64,000 nt of DNA from an uncultured Prevotellaceae bacterium (GTDB lineage Bacteria > Bacteroidota > Bacteroidia > Bacteroidales > Bacteroidaceae), in NCBI GenBank assembly GCA_949295905.1, contig CASFNA010000023.1, positions 186,001-250,000 of the forward strand, given 5' to 3'. The notes below the pieces were generated by a model. The model ran no database searches, was not told where the DNA came from, and saw nothing but the letters and a program-made list of their open reading frames with translations. Both the position numbers and the translations under genes were made by a program. Below, piece after piece: positions 1-9,072 of the stretch (position 1 is its first letter; the number at the start of each line of letters is the position of its first letter).

Positions 1-42
1 AATCTGTGCTATATTGAACAGCAAGCTTGCAAGATAACACAA

Positions 43-74
43 GTTCGGCATAATGATTGCCCATTATGCCGAAC
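43..74 (-). terminator. hairpin downstream of glutamine synthetase
   Basis: A perfect 13-bp stem (43-55 with 62-74) closes a 6-nt loop 33 nt past the stop of the leftward glutamine synthetase gene. The U tract after it on the minus strand is poor, so a terminator role is inferred from position and stem strength. A separate GCAAGCTTGC palindrome lies at 21-30. Confidence 0.55.
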
Positions 75-106
75 CCGTTAGCATATCCTTGGCTCTGTAA
101 CAATTG

Positions 107-1615
107 TCAGCAATGGAACGACGTGCGTACAAGCTGCTCCATAAGCTCAGCATCTTGCTCCGCCCTGGCACGCAAACCGGCATCGTCAAGACTACGCAGC
201 TTGCTTATTATTCCATTTATCATGCGCGGTGTAAACACTCCACCGGCTTCATATATACTGCGATGCCGTTCAAGCCAGCCGGCAGATGCCACGCAGCAAT
301 CGGGCAACTGCTCGAACTTATCGTTATTGCTACCGCTTTCTCCTAATCCTACATATTTGTCAGCCGCGATGCCGAGAGCCTTGTCCTCGTCCATCTCCAA
401 GCCGTAACGGCAGGCCACGCACAGGCCGGCCATAAGCTGGTAAACATCGGCTGAAGCGTCGGGCGAGCGCATCTCCACAGTCTGCTTCTGCATTGTATCA
501 CCATCGGCTTCCTGCTCCAGGGGGTTAGCCTGTACACACATATCCTTGCCGGATGTCCAGCCTAAAGGCACGCGCACGAGCACGGAGCGGTTACAGTCGC
601 CCCAGCACACGCTCGTGGGCGCTTCCTGATGGGGCACAAGGCGGAAATAAGACACGGGAGTCTTGTTGCCGAAAGCCGTGATTGACGGTGCAAGCTCCAT
701 CATCCCGGCTATGGCGCGACGCGCCTCGGCTGACAATTTGCCGCCAGAGGTCATACAATTGCGACCGTCTTTCATCAGTCTCATATGGACATGCAGTCCT
801 GAACCGGCTTTGCCTGCGGTGATTTTCGGAGCGAACGTAACGTCAAGGCCGTACTCGTAAGCAAGATTACGGATTACCCACTTGGCCAGCACCAGCTGGT
901 CGGCCGCGCTCTCTACGGGACACGGCAGAAACTCTATTTCATTCTGCTCGTACACCTTGCCGTCTTCAGTGAAGTTGCCAACCTCCGAGTGTCCGTACTT
1001 GATTTGTCCGCCGGTCTGCGCAATGTATTCCATGCACTTCTTGCGGAACTCGCCCAGCTTGGCGAACGGCCCCGACTCGTGGTATCCGCGCTGGTCCACG
1101 GCGGGGAACATGCCGTCGTCTTCGGCTATTACATAATACTCAAGCTCGCCCATCGCCTCGTAAGTCATGCCGGTAGAAGCAGTGAACGCCTTGGCGGCAC
1201 GGTGCAACGTCTGCTCAGGAGAGCAGGCAAACGGCAACCCGTCTTTGTCGAAAAACGAGCATAGCAGGCACAACGTGGGTATTTCAGAGAACGGACTGAC
1301 AAACGCCGTGCGAAAACGAGGCATAACATAGAGGTCGCTGCTTTCGGCCTCGACAAACGAAGGGAACAGGCTTGAACCGTCAACCCTCTCGCCGTATGTG
1401 AGGATTGTCTCGAGGTAAGCAAGATTGTTTATCGTGAAATTGAGCGTCTTCACGCGTCCGTCTTCGGCCGGATACATGAAATCTACCATCCTGATGCCTT
1501 TTTCACGGATGAATGTCAGGATGTCTGCCTTTGTAAACTCCGAAGCAGGTTTCTGAAAATACGCCACCAAGCTGTTGGCGCTCATTTCGACAGTTTTGTC
1601 CATAGTAATAAACAT
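107..1615 (-). CDS. glnA: glutamine synthetase, GSI-like (about 500 aa)
   Basis: Likely makes glutamine from glutamate, ammonia and ATP in the cytoplasm. The 502-residue chain has the order of motifs of the GlnA catalytic fold: GELEYY near 156 and YEQNEIEF near 222 (metal and glutamate binding), GSGLHVHM near 271 (ATP site) and a late MRSPDAS segment matching the usual RxPD..A loop. The length is near bacterial type I (about 470) and far from the 730-residue type III GlnN common in Bacteroides. Met5 is an alternative start. It is transcribed alone: a good promoter lies about 80 nt upstream and a hairpin follows the stop. Family membership is seen in the sequence. A related gamma-glutamyl ligase activity cannot be excluded, so the symbol is provisional. 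Confidence 0.85.
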   Translation of the reverse strand: MFITMDKTVEMSANSLVAYFQKPASEFTKADILTFIREKGIRMVDFMYPAEDGRVKTLNFTINNLAYLETILTYGERVDGSSLFPSFVEAESSDLYVMPRFRTAFVSPFSEIPTLCLLCSFFDKDGLPFACSPEQTLHRAAKAFTASTGMTYEAMGELEYYVIAEDDGMFPAVDQRGYHESGPFAKLGEFRKKCMEYIAQTGGQIKYGHSEVGNFTEDGKVYEQNEIEFLPCPVESAADQLVLAKWVIRNLAYEYGLDVTFAPKITAGKAGSGLHVHMRLMKDGRNCMTSGGKLSAEARRAIAGMMELAPSITAFGNKTPVSYFRLVPHQEAPTSVCWGDCNRSVLVRVPLGWTSGKDMCVQANPLEQEADGDTMQKQTVEMRSPDASADVYQLMAGLCVACRYGLEMDEDKALGIAADKYVGLGESGSNNDKFEQLPDCCVASAGWLERHRSIYEAGGVFTPRMINGIISKLRSLDDAGLRARAEQDAELMEQLVRTSFHC

Positions 1616-1659
1616 TTAAAGCCAATAATTCATATTACAGTTAACAATGGATGGGAAAC

Positions 1660-1675
1660 AAGGTGCACACACCTT
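1660..1675 (-). other. small hairpin at the 5' end of the predicted glnA leader
   Basis: AAGGTG and CACCTT (1660-1665, 1670-1675) pair around a 4-nt loop, about 10 nt inside the transcript expected from the promoter at 1692-1723. Such a 5' hairpin could stabilise the mRNA. No known riboswitch fold is recognised. Confidence 0.3.
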
Positions 1676-1691
1676 TTCTCGATAATTGTCG

Positions 1692-1723
1692 CAAAGATAA
1701 ACATTTTTATTCCACGCCGCAAA
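1692..1723 (-). promoter_or_regulatory. Bacteroidota-type promoter of glutamine synthetase
   Basis: On the minus strand TTTG (1723-1720), a 20-nt spacer and TATCTTTG (1699-1692) match the TTTG / TAnnTTTG consensus exactly. The predicted start of transcription, near 1685, gives a leader of about 70 nt. Confidence 0.7.
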
Positions 1724-2075
1724 TTTCAGATGCTATATTTATCATTAAAAATAAAAAAACTAAGCGACACCGTTGATGACACAATGATAGAAGCGCGGCC
1801 CAAATACCGCATGCAACAGGCTGCCGAGCTTTCATTTTTTTAACCGAACACATCAAATAAGGTTCAATACGTAAGATGTTTTGAGACATGGAAGTCCTAA
1901 CTGACAAAAATATATGCAATAGCACTTTAAAGCTTACATTATGAATTCTGTTTAACATTTAAAACTGCGGTGTTTTCAATTGACTTACCGGTTTGCGTAA
2001 ATAAGCCCTGAAAATGTGTGCAAATGTAAATCATTGTGTTTATGGATGTTATCATGGAGCATATGATTATTGTGC

Positions 2076-2212
2076 AACATTTGCAGTTCTTTCACGCTAT
2101 AAAACATGACCTTTCATGCGGCGAAACACGCCCTTTCACGCTACAACACATGACCATTCAGTCACCGAAAACCGCATATTCCAGGCTTCAAAAGTCCCAA
2201 AAAACAACAAGC
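2076..2212. repeat. degenerate 22-nt tandem repeat array, copy A
   Basis: Units starting at 2101, 2124, 2145, 2168 and 2190 are 21-23 nt long and follow the pattern AAAACnnGnCCTTTCannnn. A weaker unit precedes them from 2076. This is the longest and most diverged of the eight arrays. No terminal TTGGAAATCAA motif is evident. It sits between divergent genes. Confidence 0.55.
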
Positions 2213-2478
2213 TTTCAGGCGAAACCACTCAAAAAGCATGGAATATTCATGAGATAAAATCCTATTTCAACAAGTTTCCCGGACATTTCCGATATGGCAT
2301 TTTGTCATGTTTACAACGTAACAAGCGACAAATGTAAATATCGCAATCAGGCTCTCACGATAAAACAAACAACCGATAAAAATATGAAAAAGCATTCCAT
2401 TCCCGTTCCAAATCAAGTATTTCTTAAAGAAAAATACATGTATAAACAAGAAAATAAAATCTTTTCCATTATTTTTAT

Positions 2479-2509
2479 TTTGAATTTAGCATGATTTGCA
2501 TTATCTTTG
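2479..2509 (+). promoter_or_regulatory. promoter of ppdK
   Basis: TTTG at 2479-2482, a 19-nt spacer and TATCTTTG at 2502-2509 match the Bacteroidota vegetative sigma consensus. Start of transcription is expected near 2516, about 35 nt before the ATG. There is no Shine-Dalgarno sequence. Confidence 0.75.
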
Positions 2510-2551
2510 CAAAATAAGACAAAAACCTACGTGAAAACCATACATTAAATT

Positions 2552-5272
2552 ATGACAGAAAAAAGAGTTTACACCTTCGGCAACGGTAAGGCCGAAGGAA
2601 AAGCAGACATGCGAAACCTTTTGGGTGGCAAAGGTGCCAACTTGGCTGAAATGAACCTCATTGGAGTACCTGTTCCCCCTGGTTTTACAATCACTACCGA
2701 CGTTTGCAACGAATATTTCGAAAAAGGCAAGGAAGCCGTTGTGGCTCTGCTGAAAGACGATGTCGTAGCTTCTGTTCACCACGTCGAAGGGCTGATGAAC
2801 TGTAAGTTTGGCGACGTTGCCAACCCGTTGCTCGTCAGTGTACGTTCTGGTGCGCGCGCATCCATGCCCGGCATGATGGACACAATATTGAACCTCGGCC
2901 TTAACGATGAAGTTGTTGAAGGTTTGGCTAAAAAGACCGGCAACGAACGCTTCGCTTATGACAGCTACCGCCGCTTTGTACAGATGTACGGAGATGTTGT
3001 GCTGGGAATGAAGCCTGTGAACAAGGAAGACATCGACCCGTTCGAAGCTATCATACAGAAAGTAAAGGCCGTACGCGGCATCACGCTTGACAACGAGATG
3101 ACCGTTGACGAATTGAAACAACTCGTCAAACTGTTCAAGGAGGCCATCAAGAACCAGACTGGCAAGGACTTCCCCAACGACCCGATGGAACAGCTCTGGG
3201 GAGCCATATGTGCAGTGTTCGACAGCTGGATGAACGAGCGTGCCATCCTCTACCGCAAGATGGAAGGCATACCTGCCGAATGGGGTACTGCCGTAACGGT
3301 CATGGCGATGGTATTCGGCAACATGGGACCGACATCGGCCACTGGTGTATGCTTCAGCCGTGACGCCGCTACGGGCGAAAACAGCTTCAACGGCGAATAC
3401 CTTGTCAACGCGCAGGGCGAGGACGTTGTGGCCGGAATACGCACACCACAGCAGATAACCAAGGAACGCTCTATCAAATGGGCGCAGCAGCAGGGCATAT
3501 CTGAAGAGGTGCGCGCAGCCAAATACCCTTCAATGGAAGAGGCGATGCCGGAGATTTACGCCCAGCTCAACGCCTTGCAGGAGAAGCTGGAGCACCACTA
3601 CCACGACATGCAGGACATGGAGTTTACCGTACAGGAAGGCAAACTCTGGTTCTTGCAGACACGTAACGGCAAGCGCACAGGTACTGCCATGGTGAAAATC
3701 GCAATGGACCTGCTCCGCGAAGGCGAGATTGACGAGAAGACAGCATTGGAGCGTTGCGAGCCGAACAAGCTTGACGAACTGCTCCACCCTGTATTCGACA
3801 AGGACGCATTGAAGAGCGCCAAAGTGCTTACACGCGGTCTGCCGGCATCGCCCGGAGCTGCCTGCGGACAAATCGTATTCTTCGCCGACGATGCGGCAAG
3901 GATGCACGCAGAAGGACACCGCGTAGTAATGGTACGCATTGAGACAAGCCCTGAGGACCTTGCCGGAATGGCAGCGGCCGAAGGTATTGTTACGGCGCGT
4001 GGAGGTATGACTTCTCACGCGGCGGTTGTTGCACGCGGCATGGGCAAGTGCTGCGTATCAGGCGCAGGCGCACTGAACATTGACTACAAGGCGCGCACGG
4101 TAGAGATTGACGGCACTGTACTGAAAGAAGGCGACTACCTGTCAATCAACGGCTCTACCGGCGAAATCTATCTCGGCGAGGTAAAGACAAAACCGGCTGA
4201 GGTTACGGGTGACTTTGCCGACCTTATGAAACTGTGCGACAAGTACACGAAACTCGTAGTACGCACCAATGCCGACACTCCGCGTGACGCAAAGGTGGCA
4301 CGCAACTTCGGCGCGGTGGGCATCGGCCTTTGCCGTACGGAGCATATGTTCTTCGAGAACGAGAAAATCAAGGCAATGCGCGAGATGATACTTGCCGATA
4401 CTGTAGAAGGGCGTGAGAAGGCACTTGACAAGCTTCTGCCCTACCAGAAACAAGACTTCTACGGCATACTCAAGGCAATGGACGGCTATCCTGTGAACAT
4501 CCGCCTGCTTGACCCGCCTCTGCACGAGTTTGTTCCGCAAGACCTTGCAGAGCAAGAAGTCATGGCTAAGGAAATGGGTATAACCGTACAGAAAATACAG
4601 CAGCGCGTAAACAGCTTGAGCGAGCACAATCCGATGCTCGGACACCGTGGCTGCCGCCTGGGCAACACATATCCTGAAATCACGGCAATGCAGACACGCG
4701 CAATCCTCGGTGCGGCCATACAGCTGAAGAAAGAAGGCTTTGACCCACATCCTGAAATCATGGTTCCGCTCATCGGTATTGTAAACGAGTTCGACGTTCA
4801 GGAGAAAGTCATACGCCAGACAGCAAAGCAGCTGTTTGAAGAAGAAGGTATAGAAATACCATTCCGCGTAGGTACTATGATTGAAATACCGCGCGCAGCA
4901 TTGACCGCTGACCGCATTGCCGCCAAAGCTGAATACTTTAGTTTCGGTACTAACGACTTGACACAGATGACATTCGGTTATAGCCGTGATGACATTGCAA
5001 GTTTCTTGCCTGTATACTTGGACAAAAAGATTTTGAATGTTGACCCGTTCCAAGTTCTTGACCAAAATGGTGTAGGCCAGTTAATCAAGATGGCTGTAGA
5101 AAAGGGTCGTTCTACACGTCCTGAACTTGTATGTGGAATCTGTGGTGAGCACGGCGGTGAACCGTCATCTGTCAAATTCTGCCACAAAGTTGGCCTTAAC
5201 TATGTAAGCTGTTCTCCATTCCGTGTGCCAATCGCACGTTTGGCAGCGGCGCAGGCGGCGGTAGAGGAATAA
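2552..5272 (+). CDS. ppdK: pyruvate, phosphate dikinase
   Basis: Interconverts pyruvate + ATP + Pi and PEP + AMP + PPi, a reversible step at the PEP-pyruvate node of anaerobes. The 906 residues match the full family length: N-terminal ATP-grasp domain (about 1-340), swivelling phosphohistidine domain with GGMTSHAAVVARG and His489 as the expected phosphocarrier, and a C-terminal TIM-barrel PEP/pyruvate domain ending in CGICGEHGG (Cys861, Cys864). It stands alone with its own promoter and two strong hairpins after the stop. No kinase/phosphorylase regulator of PpdK is adjacent. Start and identity are secure. Confidence 0.97.
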   Translation: MTEKRVYTFGNGKAEGKADMRNLLGGKGANLAEMNLIGVPVPPGFTITTDVCNEYFEKGKEAVVALLKDDVVASVHHVEGLMNCKFGDVANPLLVSVRSGARASMPGMMDTILNLGLNDEVVEGLAKKTGNERFAYDSYRRFVQMYGDVVLGMKPVNKEDIDPFEAIIQKVKAVRGITLDNEMTVDELKQLVKLFKEAIKNQTGKDFPNDPMEQLWGAICAVFDSWMNERAILYRKMEGIPAEWGTAVTVMAMVFGNMGPTSATGVCFSRDAATGENSFNGEYLVNAQGEDVVAGIRTPQQITKERSIKWAQQQGISEEVRAAKYPSMEEAMPEIYAQLNALQEKLEHHYHDMQDMEFTVQEGKLWFLQTRNGKRTGTAMVKIAMDLLREGEIDEKTALERCEPNKLDELLHPVFDKDALKSAKVLTRGLPASPGAACGQIVFFADDAARMHAEGHRVVMVRIETSPEDLAGMAAAEGIVTARGGMTSHAAVVARGMGKCCVSGAGALNIDYKARTVEIDGTVLKEGDYLSINGSTGEIYLGEVKTKPAEVTGDFADLMKLCDKYTKLVVRTNADTPRDAKVARNFGAVGIGLCRTEHMFFENEKIKAMREMILADTVEGREKALDKLLPYQKQDFYGILKAMDGYPVNIRLLDPPLHEFVPQDLAEQEVMAKEMGITVQKIQQRVNSLSEHNPMLGHRGCRLGNTYPEITAMQTRAILGAAIQLKKEGFDPHPEIMVPLIGIVNEFDVQEKVIRQTAKQLFEEEGIEIPFRVGTMIEIPRAALTADRIAAKAEYFSFGTNDLTQMTFGYSRDDIASFLPVYLDKKILNVDPFQVLDQNGVGQLIKMAVEKGRSTRPELVCGICGEHGGEPSSVKFCHKVGLNYVSCSPFRVPIARLAAAQAAVEE

Positions 5273-5280
5273 AGAATTAA

Positions 5281-5315
5281 AATATGCGAGTCAAAAAATG
5301 ACTCGCATATTTTTT
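5281..5315 (+). terminator. intrinsic terminator after ppdK
   Basis: A perfect 13-bp stem (5281-5293 with 5299-5311), loop AAAAA, followed by a T tract reaching 5315, lies 8 nt after the ppdK stop. Confidence 0.88.
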
Positions 5316-5358
5316 CAGAAATAATTTGCTAAAAGTCAAAATAGTAAATTATTCCAAT

Positions 5359-5404
5359 AAAAAATCATCGTCTTGCATAACATGATGCAAGACGATGATT
5401 TTTT
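5359..5404. terminator. bidirectional terminator between ppdK and the ior operon
   Basis: A perfect 20-bp stem (5359-5378 with 5385-5404) has a 6-nt loop and is flanked by A and T runs on both sides. It serves the convergent aminotransferase gene (stop at 5436) and backs up the ppdK terminator. Confidence 0.88.
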
Positions 5405-5435
5405 ATCAGAGAATCCTTTTTAGCCTATTTACTTA

Positions 5436-6761
5436 TTAATTGTTTTCTTGAAACAATGCCATTCTACGGTCAAGTTCATCAATTTGTCTATCTTCAACAA
5501 AAGAAGTGCATATACGCAAACCTTGTTGGTGGCTTCCCGTAGTAGAAAGGCATATTGCACTCACGCCATAATACATAAGTTCGCGAGCTAGCTGTCCACC
5601 GGTCATGCCAGGATAACCGATGGTGAAATAGAAACCATCAGCGATATCTTCGTCAAGATCCTTGTCATAGACAATATTGAAACCATGGCGCAAGAACACT
5701 TCTTTCAATTTACGGGCACGCTCACCATATATACTTACATCATGACGGAAATCATAAATGCCGTCAGAAGCAGCCTTCATCATAGCCGCCATTGCATATT
5801 GTGCACTATGGCTTGTTCCTGACGATAATGCATAAAGCATACGCGTCGAATACACAAGGCCAAAAGGCAATCCCTCATACCGGGCATCCAAATCCGCATA
5901 ATGCCGTCTGAACAGTTTGTCACACATACAAACTACACCGATACGCTCACCGGCATAACTGAAAGCCTTACTACCACTGATAAACATCATGCAGTTGTCT
6001 GTATAGTGAGCAACAGTAGCCTGATACGGAGGACAAAACGGCGTACTTAGCTGCTTACGGAAGTCCATAGCAAAATAAGCAAGGTCTTCCATAACAATTA
6101 CGTCATACTTATTAGCAAGGTCTCCTATTGTTTTCAGTTCTTCTTCACATAGACATATCCATGACGGATTATTGGGATTACTGTACACTATTGCACATAT
6201 ATTACCCTGACAAAGATATTCTTCAAGCTTAGGAGCAAGCTTGTCGCCACGGAAATCATAAACGTCAAATGTCTCATATTTTACCCCAAGCACTTGCAAC
6301 TGCATCTTTTGAACAGGAAAGCCAGGGTCAATAAAAAGCACTGTATCCTTGCGCTTATCTGCCTGTGAACATGTCAGGAAGGCTGCAAATGTTCCTTGCA
6401 TACTTCCACAAACAGGCACACAACTTTCAGCGGAAACATCAACACCGATAAAAGCCTTGACAAAACGAGACGCTTCCTTTTTCAGCTCGGGATTACCTTG
6501 TATGTCTGGATATGAGTGGGCAATTCCTTCATGCAGAGCCTTGACTTGTGCATCGACGCCAATCTGTGATGCGGGAAGTCCAGGTATGCCCATCTCAAAT
6601 TTAATGAACTCTACCCCTGACTTATTCTCCGCATAGGCGGCAACAGCCTTAACCTCACGTATTGTGGCTTTCTCAAAATCCTGTATGCCAAAATCACGTA
6701 TTGTCTGGTCTATGAGTTCCTTGTTTATCGGCGTATTCGTATAGTTTACGGATTTTTCCAT
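5436..6761 (-). CDS. PLP-dependent class I/II aminotransferase linked to iorAB
   Basis: Fold-type I aminotransferase of 441 residues. The pocket motifs are visible: SNPNNPS at 194-200, an Asp in MEDLAY near 226 for the pyridine nitrogen, and SGSKAFS with Lys265 as the Schiff-base lysine. It starts 3 nt after iorB, so it belongs to the iorA-iorB operon. From that context it most likely interconverts aromatic amino acids with arylpyruvates, the substrates or products of indolepyruvate:ferredoxin oxidoreductase. Substrate choice is inference; an alanine- or branched-chain-directed enzyme is possible. No signal peptide. Confidence 0.85.
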   Translation of the reverse strand: MEKSVNYTNTPINKELIDQTIRDFGIQDFEKATIREVKAVAAYAENKSGVEFIKFEMGIPGLPASQIGVDAQVKALHEGIAHSYPDIQGNPELKKEASRFVKAFIGVDVSAESCVPVCGSMQGTFAAFLTCSQADKRKDTVLFIDPGFPVQKMQLQVLGVKYETFDVYDFRGDKLAPKLEEYLCQGNICAIVYSNPNNPSWICLCEEELKTIGDLANKYDVIVMEDLAYFAMDFRKQLSTPFCPPYQATVAHYTDNCMMFISGSKAFSYAGERIGVVCMCDKLFRRHYADLDARYEGLPFGLVYSTRMLYALSSGTSHSAQYAMAAMMKAASDGIYDFRHDVSIYGERARKLKEVFLRHGFNIVYDKDLDEDIADGFYFTIGYPGMTGGQLARELMYYGVSAICLSTTGSHQQGLRICTSFVEDRQIDELDRRMALFQENN

Positions 6762-6764
6762 ATC

Positions 6765-7346
6765 TTATTCATTAACGCTGTTACTTACTCCTATTTCAAG
6801 AGCCTTTATGTTTGCATCAACAACGCTTTCGCCTTTCCGGGCAAAAACAGACCTTACGGCCTGCTCTATTTTGTCACGGTCAATGCCAATAGCTTTTATT
6901 GCTGCACCAAGTAAAACCATGTTTGCTGAACGTGGAACACCATTGTCTTTTGCCAGCCTCTCAATGTCAATCAGCACAACATTATCCAATTGAGAATATT
7001 CTTCCTTAATGCGTTCAATATCTGGATAATTCGGAATATTGACAAAAGGTACACTTGATGTTATAATCCATCCTGACTTCTTATTAAGATATGGTAAATA
7101 ACGAAGTGCCTCCATAGGCTCCATAGAGATTATCACATCTGCCTGTCCCAAAGATATCAGGTCGCTATGGATTGGCGATGAAGATATACGCAAATTACTT
7201 TGAACATCACCTCCACGCTGCGACATTCCGTGCACTTCAGCCTGCTTGATGTTCAGATTCTCTTGCATTGCGGCCTCACCTATCACAGTTGCTATGGACA
7301 GAATCCCTTGGCCACCAACTCCACAAAGTATAATATCTGTTTTCAT
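6765..7346 (-). CDS. iorB: indolepyruvate:ferredoxin oxidoreductase, beta subunit
   Basis: Gamma-type domain subunit of a 2-oxoacid:ferredoxin oxidoreductase (193 residues), usual for IorB. The N-terminal GVGGQGILS loop and the HGMSQRGGDV segment are the hallmarks of this domain. With IorA it would oxidatively decarboxylate arylpyruvates to aryl-acetyl-CoA using ferredoxin, or run in reverse to build aromatic amino acids from arylacetates. It starts 1 nt after the iorA stop and is followed 3 nt later by the aminotransferase. Confidence 0.92.
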   Translation of the reverse strand: MKTDIILCGVGGQGILSIATVIGEAAMQENLNIKQAEVHGMSQRGGDVQSNLRISSSPIHSDLISLGQADVIISMEPMEALRYLPYLNKKSGWIITSSVPFVNIPNYPDIERIKEEYSQLDNVVLIDIERLAKDNGVPRSANMVLLGAAIKAIGIDRDKIEQAVRSVFARKGESVVDANIKALEIGVSNSVNE

Positions 7347-7347
7347 T

Positions 7348-8973
7348 TTATTTTCCTCCTTTCTGTTTCTTTTCCCTTAAATGCCTTTGCAACGTCTGCA
7401 TACACTCGCGACACGGTATTATGACACTCACCCCATGATAATTAATCTCGTCACGAATGAGCCGTTCTATCTCAGGCATATTCTTCGGTAAAGGCACTAC
7501 GGTCTTCAAATGCTCATCATTCAATCCCAAACCACGACAAATAGCCTCAAGCTTATTCGTTCCAGCAGAATCCTGCCCACCAGTCATAGCAGTTGTAAGA
7601 TTATCACTTATTATAACTGTTATATCAGAATTTTCATTTATTGCGTCTAACAAACCGGTCATGCCGGAATGAGTAAAAGTAGAATCGCCGATAACAGCAA
7701 CAGCTGGCCATTGCCCTGCATCTGCGGCTCCTTTTGCCATTGTTATACTTGCTCCCATGTCTACTGTAGAATGCAATGCACGATATGGAGGCAACGCACC
7801 AAGTGTATAACAACCTATATCACCGAAAACACGCGCATTGGGATACTCCTTAAGCACATCATTCAGCGCAGCATATACATCCCTATGCCCACATCCTTGA
7901 CACAATGCAGGTGGACGTGGAACTGTATTCTCACTCTTACCACATCCTTCACTTTCATCCAAATTCAAGGCCTTTTTCAAAATGTCAGGAGTAAGTTCAC
8001 CTGTACGCGGAAGAGAACCTGTAAGTTTTCCTTTTATAATGGCATTGCCCGGCATTATACCATTTAACGCATCCTCGATGAAAGGTTGTCCTTCTTCAAC
8101 CACAAGAACACTCTCGCATTCTTCCGTCATCCTACGTATAAGTTTTTTTGGTAAAGGATAATGACTTATCTTCAATACGGGGAAAGGACATCCATCCGGA
8201 TAGCATTCATTCAGATAATTGATACCTATTCCACTGGCTATTACGCCAAGAGAATGGTCTGGTGCGTCCATGTAACGGTTGTAGCAACTCTCCACTGCGT
8301 CTTGCTCAAGTTTTGACTGCTGGGATGTTACAATATCGTTTCTGCGACGAGCCATGGCTGGTAATAACACCCAATCAGTAAATTGGGCATCATAATTTAA
8401 CGGATTTTGCTCCCTAGGAGTTTCAATTGTCTCCACAACGGCCCGACTATGCGCCATTCTGGTCGTCACACGCATCAAAACAGGTAAATGGATGGCTTCG
8501 CTATAATCATATGCGAAATGTACCATATCATAAGCTTCTTGCTGGCTTGACGGTTCAAAACATGGTATCATTGCAAACTTTGCATAAAAACGGCTATCCT
8601 GCTCATTCTGTGATGAATGCATAGAAGGGTCGTCCGCAACAAGCACAATTATGCCTCCGTTTGTACCAGTCATTGCTGAATTCACAAATGGGTCAGCACA
8701 GACATTCAAACCGACATGCTTCATACAAACCAAAGCCCGCTTGCCCATAAATGACATGCCAAGGGCTTCTTCCATCGCAGTTTTTTCATTGGCGGACCAT
8801 ATTCTATGGATATTACGTTCCTTTGCCGCCTGCGAGTTCTGGATGTATTCGGTTATTTCTGTAGATGGTGTTCCCGGATATGCGTAAACACCGCTTAGAC
8901 CTGCGTCTATCGCCGCTTGGGCAATAGCTTCGTCTCCCAATAATAACTTTTTCATCATATTAGATTTTAACAA
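7348..8973 (-). CDS. iorA: indolepyruvate:ferredoxin oxidoreductase, alpha subunit, lacking the ferredoxin domain
   Basis: Thiamine-diphosphate-dependent catalytic subunit: an N-terminal pyrimidine-binding domain (YAYPGTPSTE), a CQGCGHRDVY segment, and a TPP/Mg domain with GDIGCYTLG and GDST (429-432) followed by SDN. At 541 residues it is shorter than archaeal IorA (about 620-650). It ends soon after PCRECM (Cys521, Cys524), without the two C-terminal CxxCxxCxxxCP clusters that pass electrons to ferredoxin in the classical enzyme. The missing clusters are seen directly; whether another protein supplies them is unknown. First gene of iorA-iorB-aminotransferase. No clear consensus promoter was found in the 99-nt gap upstream. 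Confidence 0.92.
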   Translation of the reverse strand: MLKSNMMKKLLLGDEAIAQAAIDAGLSGVYAYPGTPSTEITEYIQNSQAAKERNIHRIWSANEKTAMEEALGMSFMGKRALVCMKHVGLNVCADPFVNSAMTGTNGGIIVLVADDPSMHSSQNEQDSRFYAKFAMIPCFEPSSQQEAYDMVHFAYDYSEAIHLPVLMRVTTRMAHSRAVVETIETPREQNPLNYDAQFTDWVLLPAMARRRNDIVTSQQSKLEQDAVESCYNRYMDAPDHSLGVIASGIGINYLNECYPDGCPFPVLKISHYPLPKKLIRRMTEECESVLVVEEGQPFIEDALNGIMPGNAIIKGKLTGSLPRTGELTPDILKKALNLDESEGCGKSENTVPRPPALCQGCGHRDVYAALNDVLKEYPNARVFGDIGCYTLGALPPYRALHSTVDMGASITMAKGAADAGQWPAVAVIGDSTFTHSGMTGLLDAINENSDITVIISDNLTTAMTGGQDSAGTNKLEAICRGLGLNDEHLKTVVPLPKNMPEIERLIRDEINYHGVSVIIPCRECMQTLQRHLREKKQKGGK

Positions 8974-9010
8974 CTATAAATTATTACATGTTTTTCAATT
9001 AAAGAAGAAT

Positions 9011-9060
9011 GTCAGCCGGACAGATATTCAAAAGGCCATTAGAACACCCGTCCGACAGAC
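9011..9060 (-). terminator. possible weak hairpin between DUF4861 and iorA
   Basis: GTCAGCCGGAC (9011-9021) and GTCCGACAGAC (9050-9060) can pair with wobble and a mismatch around a 28-nt loop, just after the DUF4861 stop. The following U tract is weak, so it may only attenuate readthrough into iorA. Confidence 0.35.
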
Positions 9061-9072
9061 AATGTTTTTACA

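Larger units (their letters stand above)
1616..2551. other. 936-nt divergent intergenic region between glnA and ppdK
   Basis: No supportable gene or RNA is seen. It holds the glnA promoter (1692-1723), the ppdK promoter (2479-2509) and the degenerate 22-nt repeat array (about 2076-2212). The short open frames on both strands here overlap the repeat array or AT-rich sequence and show no recognisable protein. Confidence 0.6.

Noticed and set aside
2036..2337. Two plus-strand frames of 73 codons in the glnA-ppdK gap
   Set aside because: Both read through the degenerate repeat array, have no protein-like pattern, and overlap each other.
1616..2551. tRNA, riboswitch or small RNA in the large gap
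   Set aside because: No T-loop, anticodon arm or known riboswitch core was found by eye; AT-rich sequence and the repeat array account for the length.
4142..5065. 307-codon frame opposite ppdK
   Set aside because: A shadow of the ppdK codon pattern on the other strand; no start context or homologous motif.
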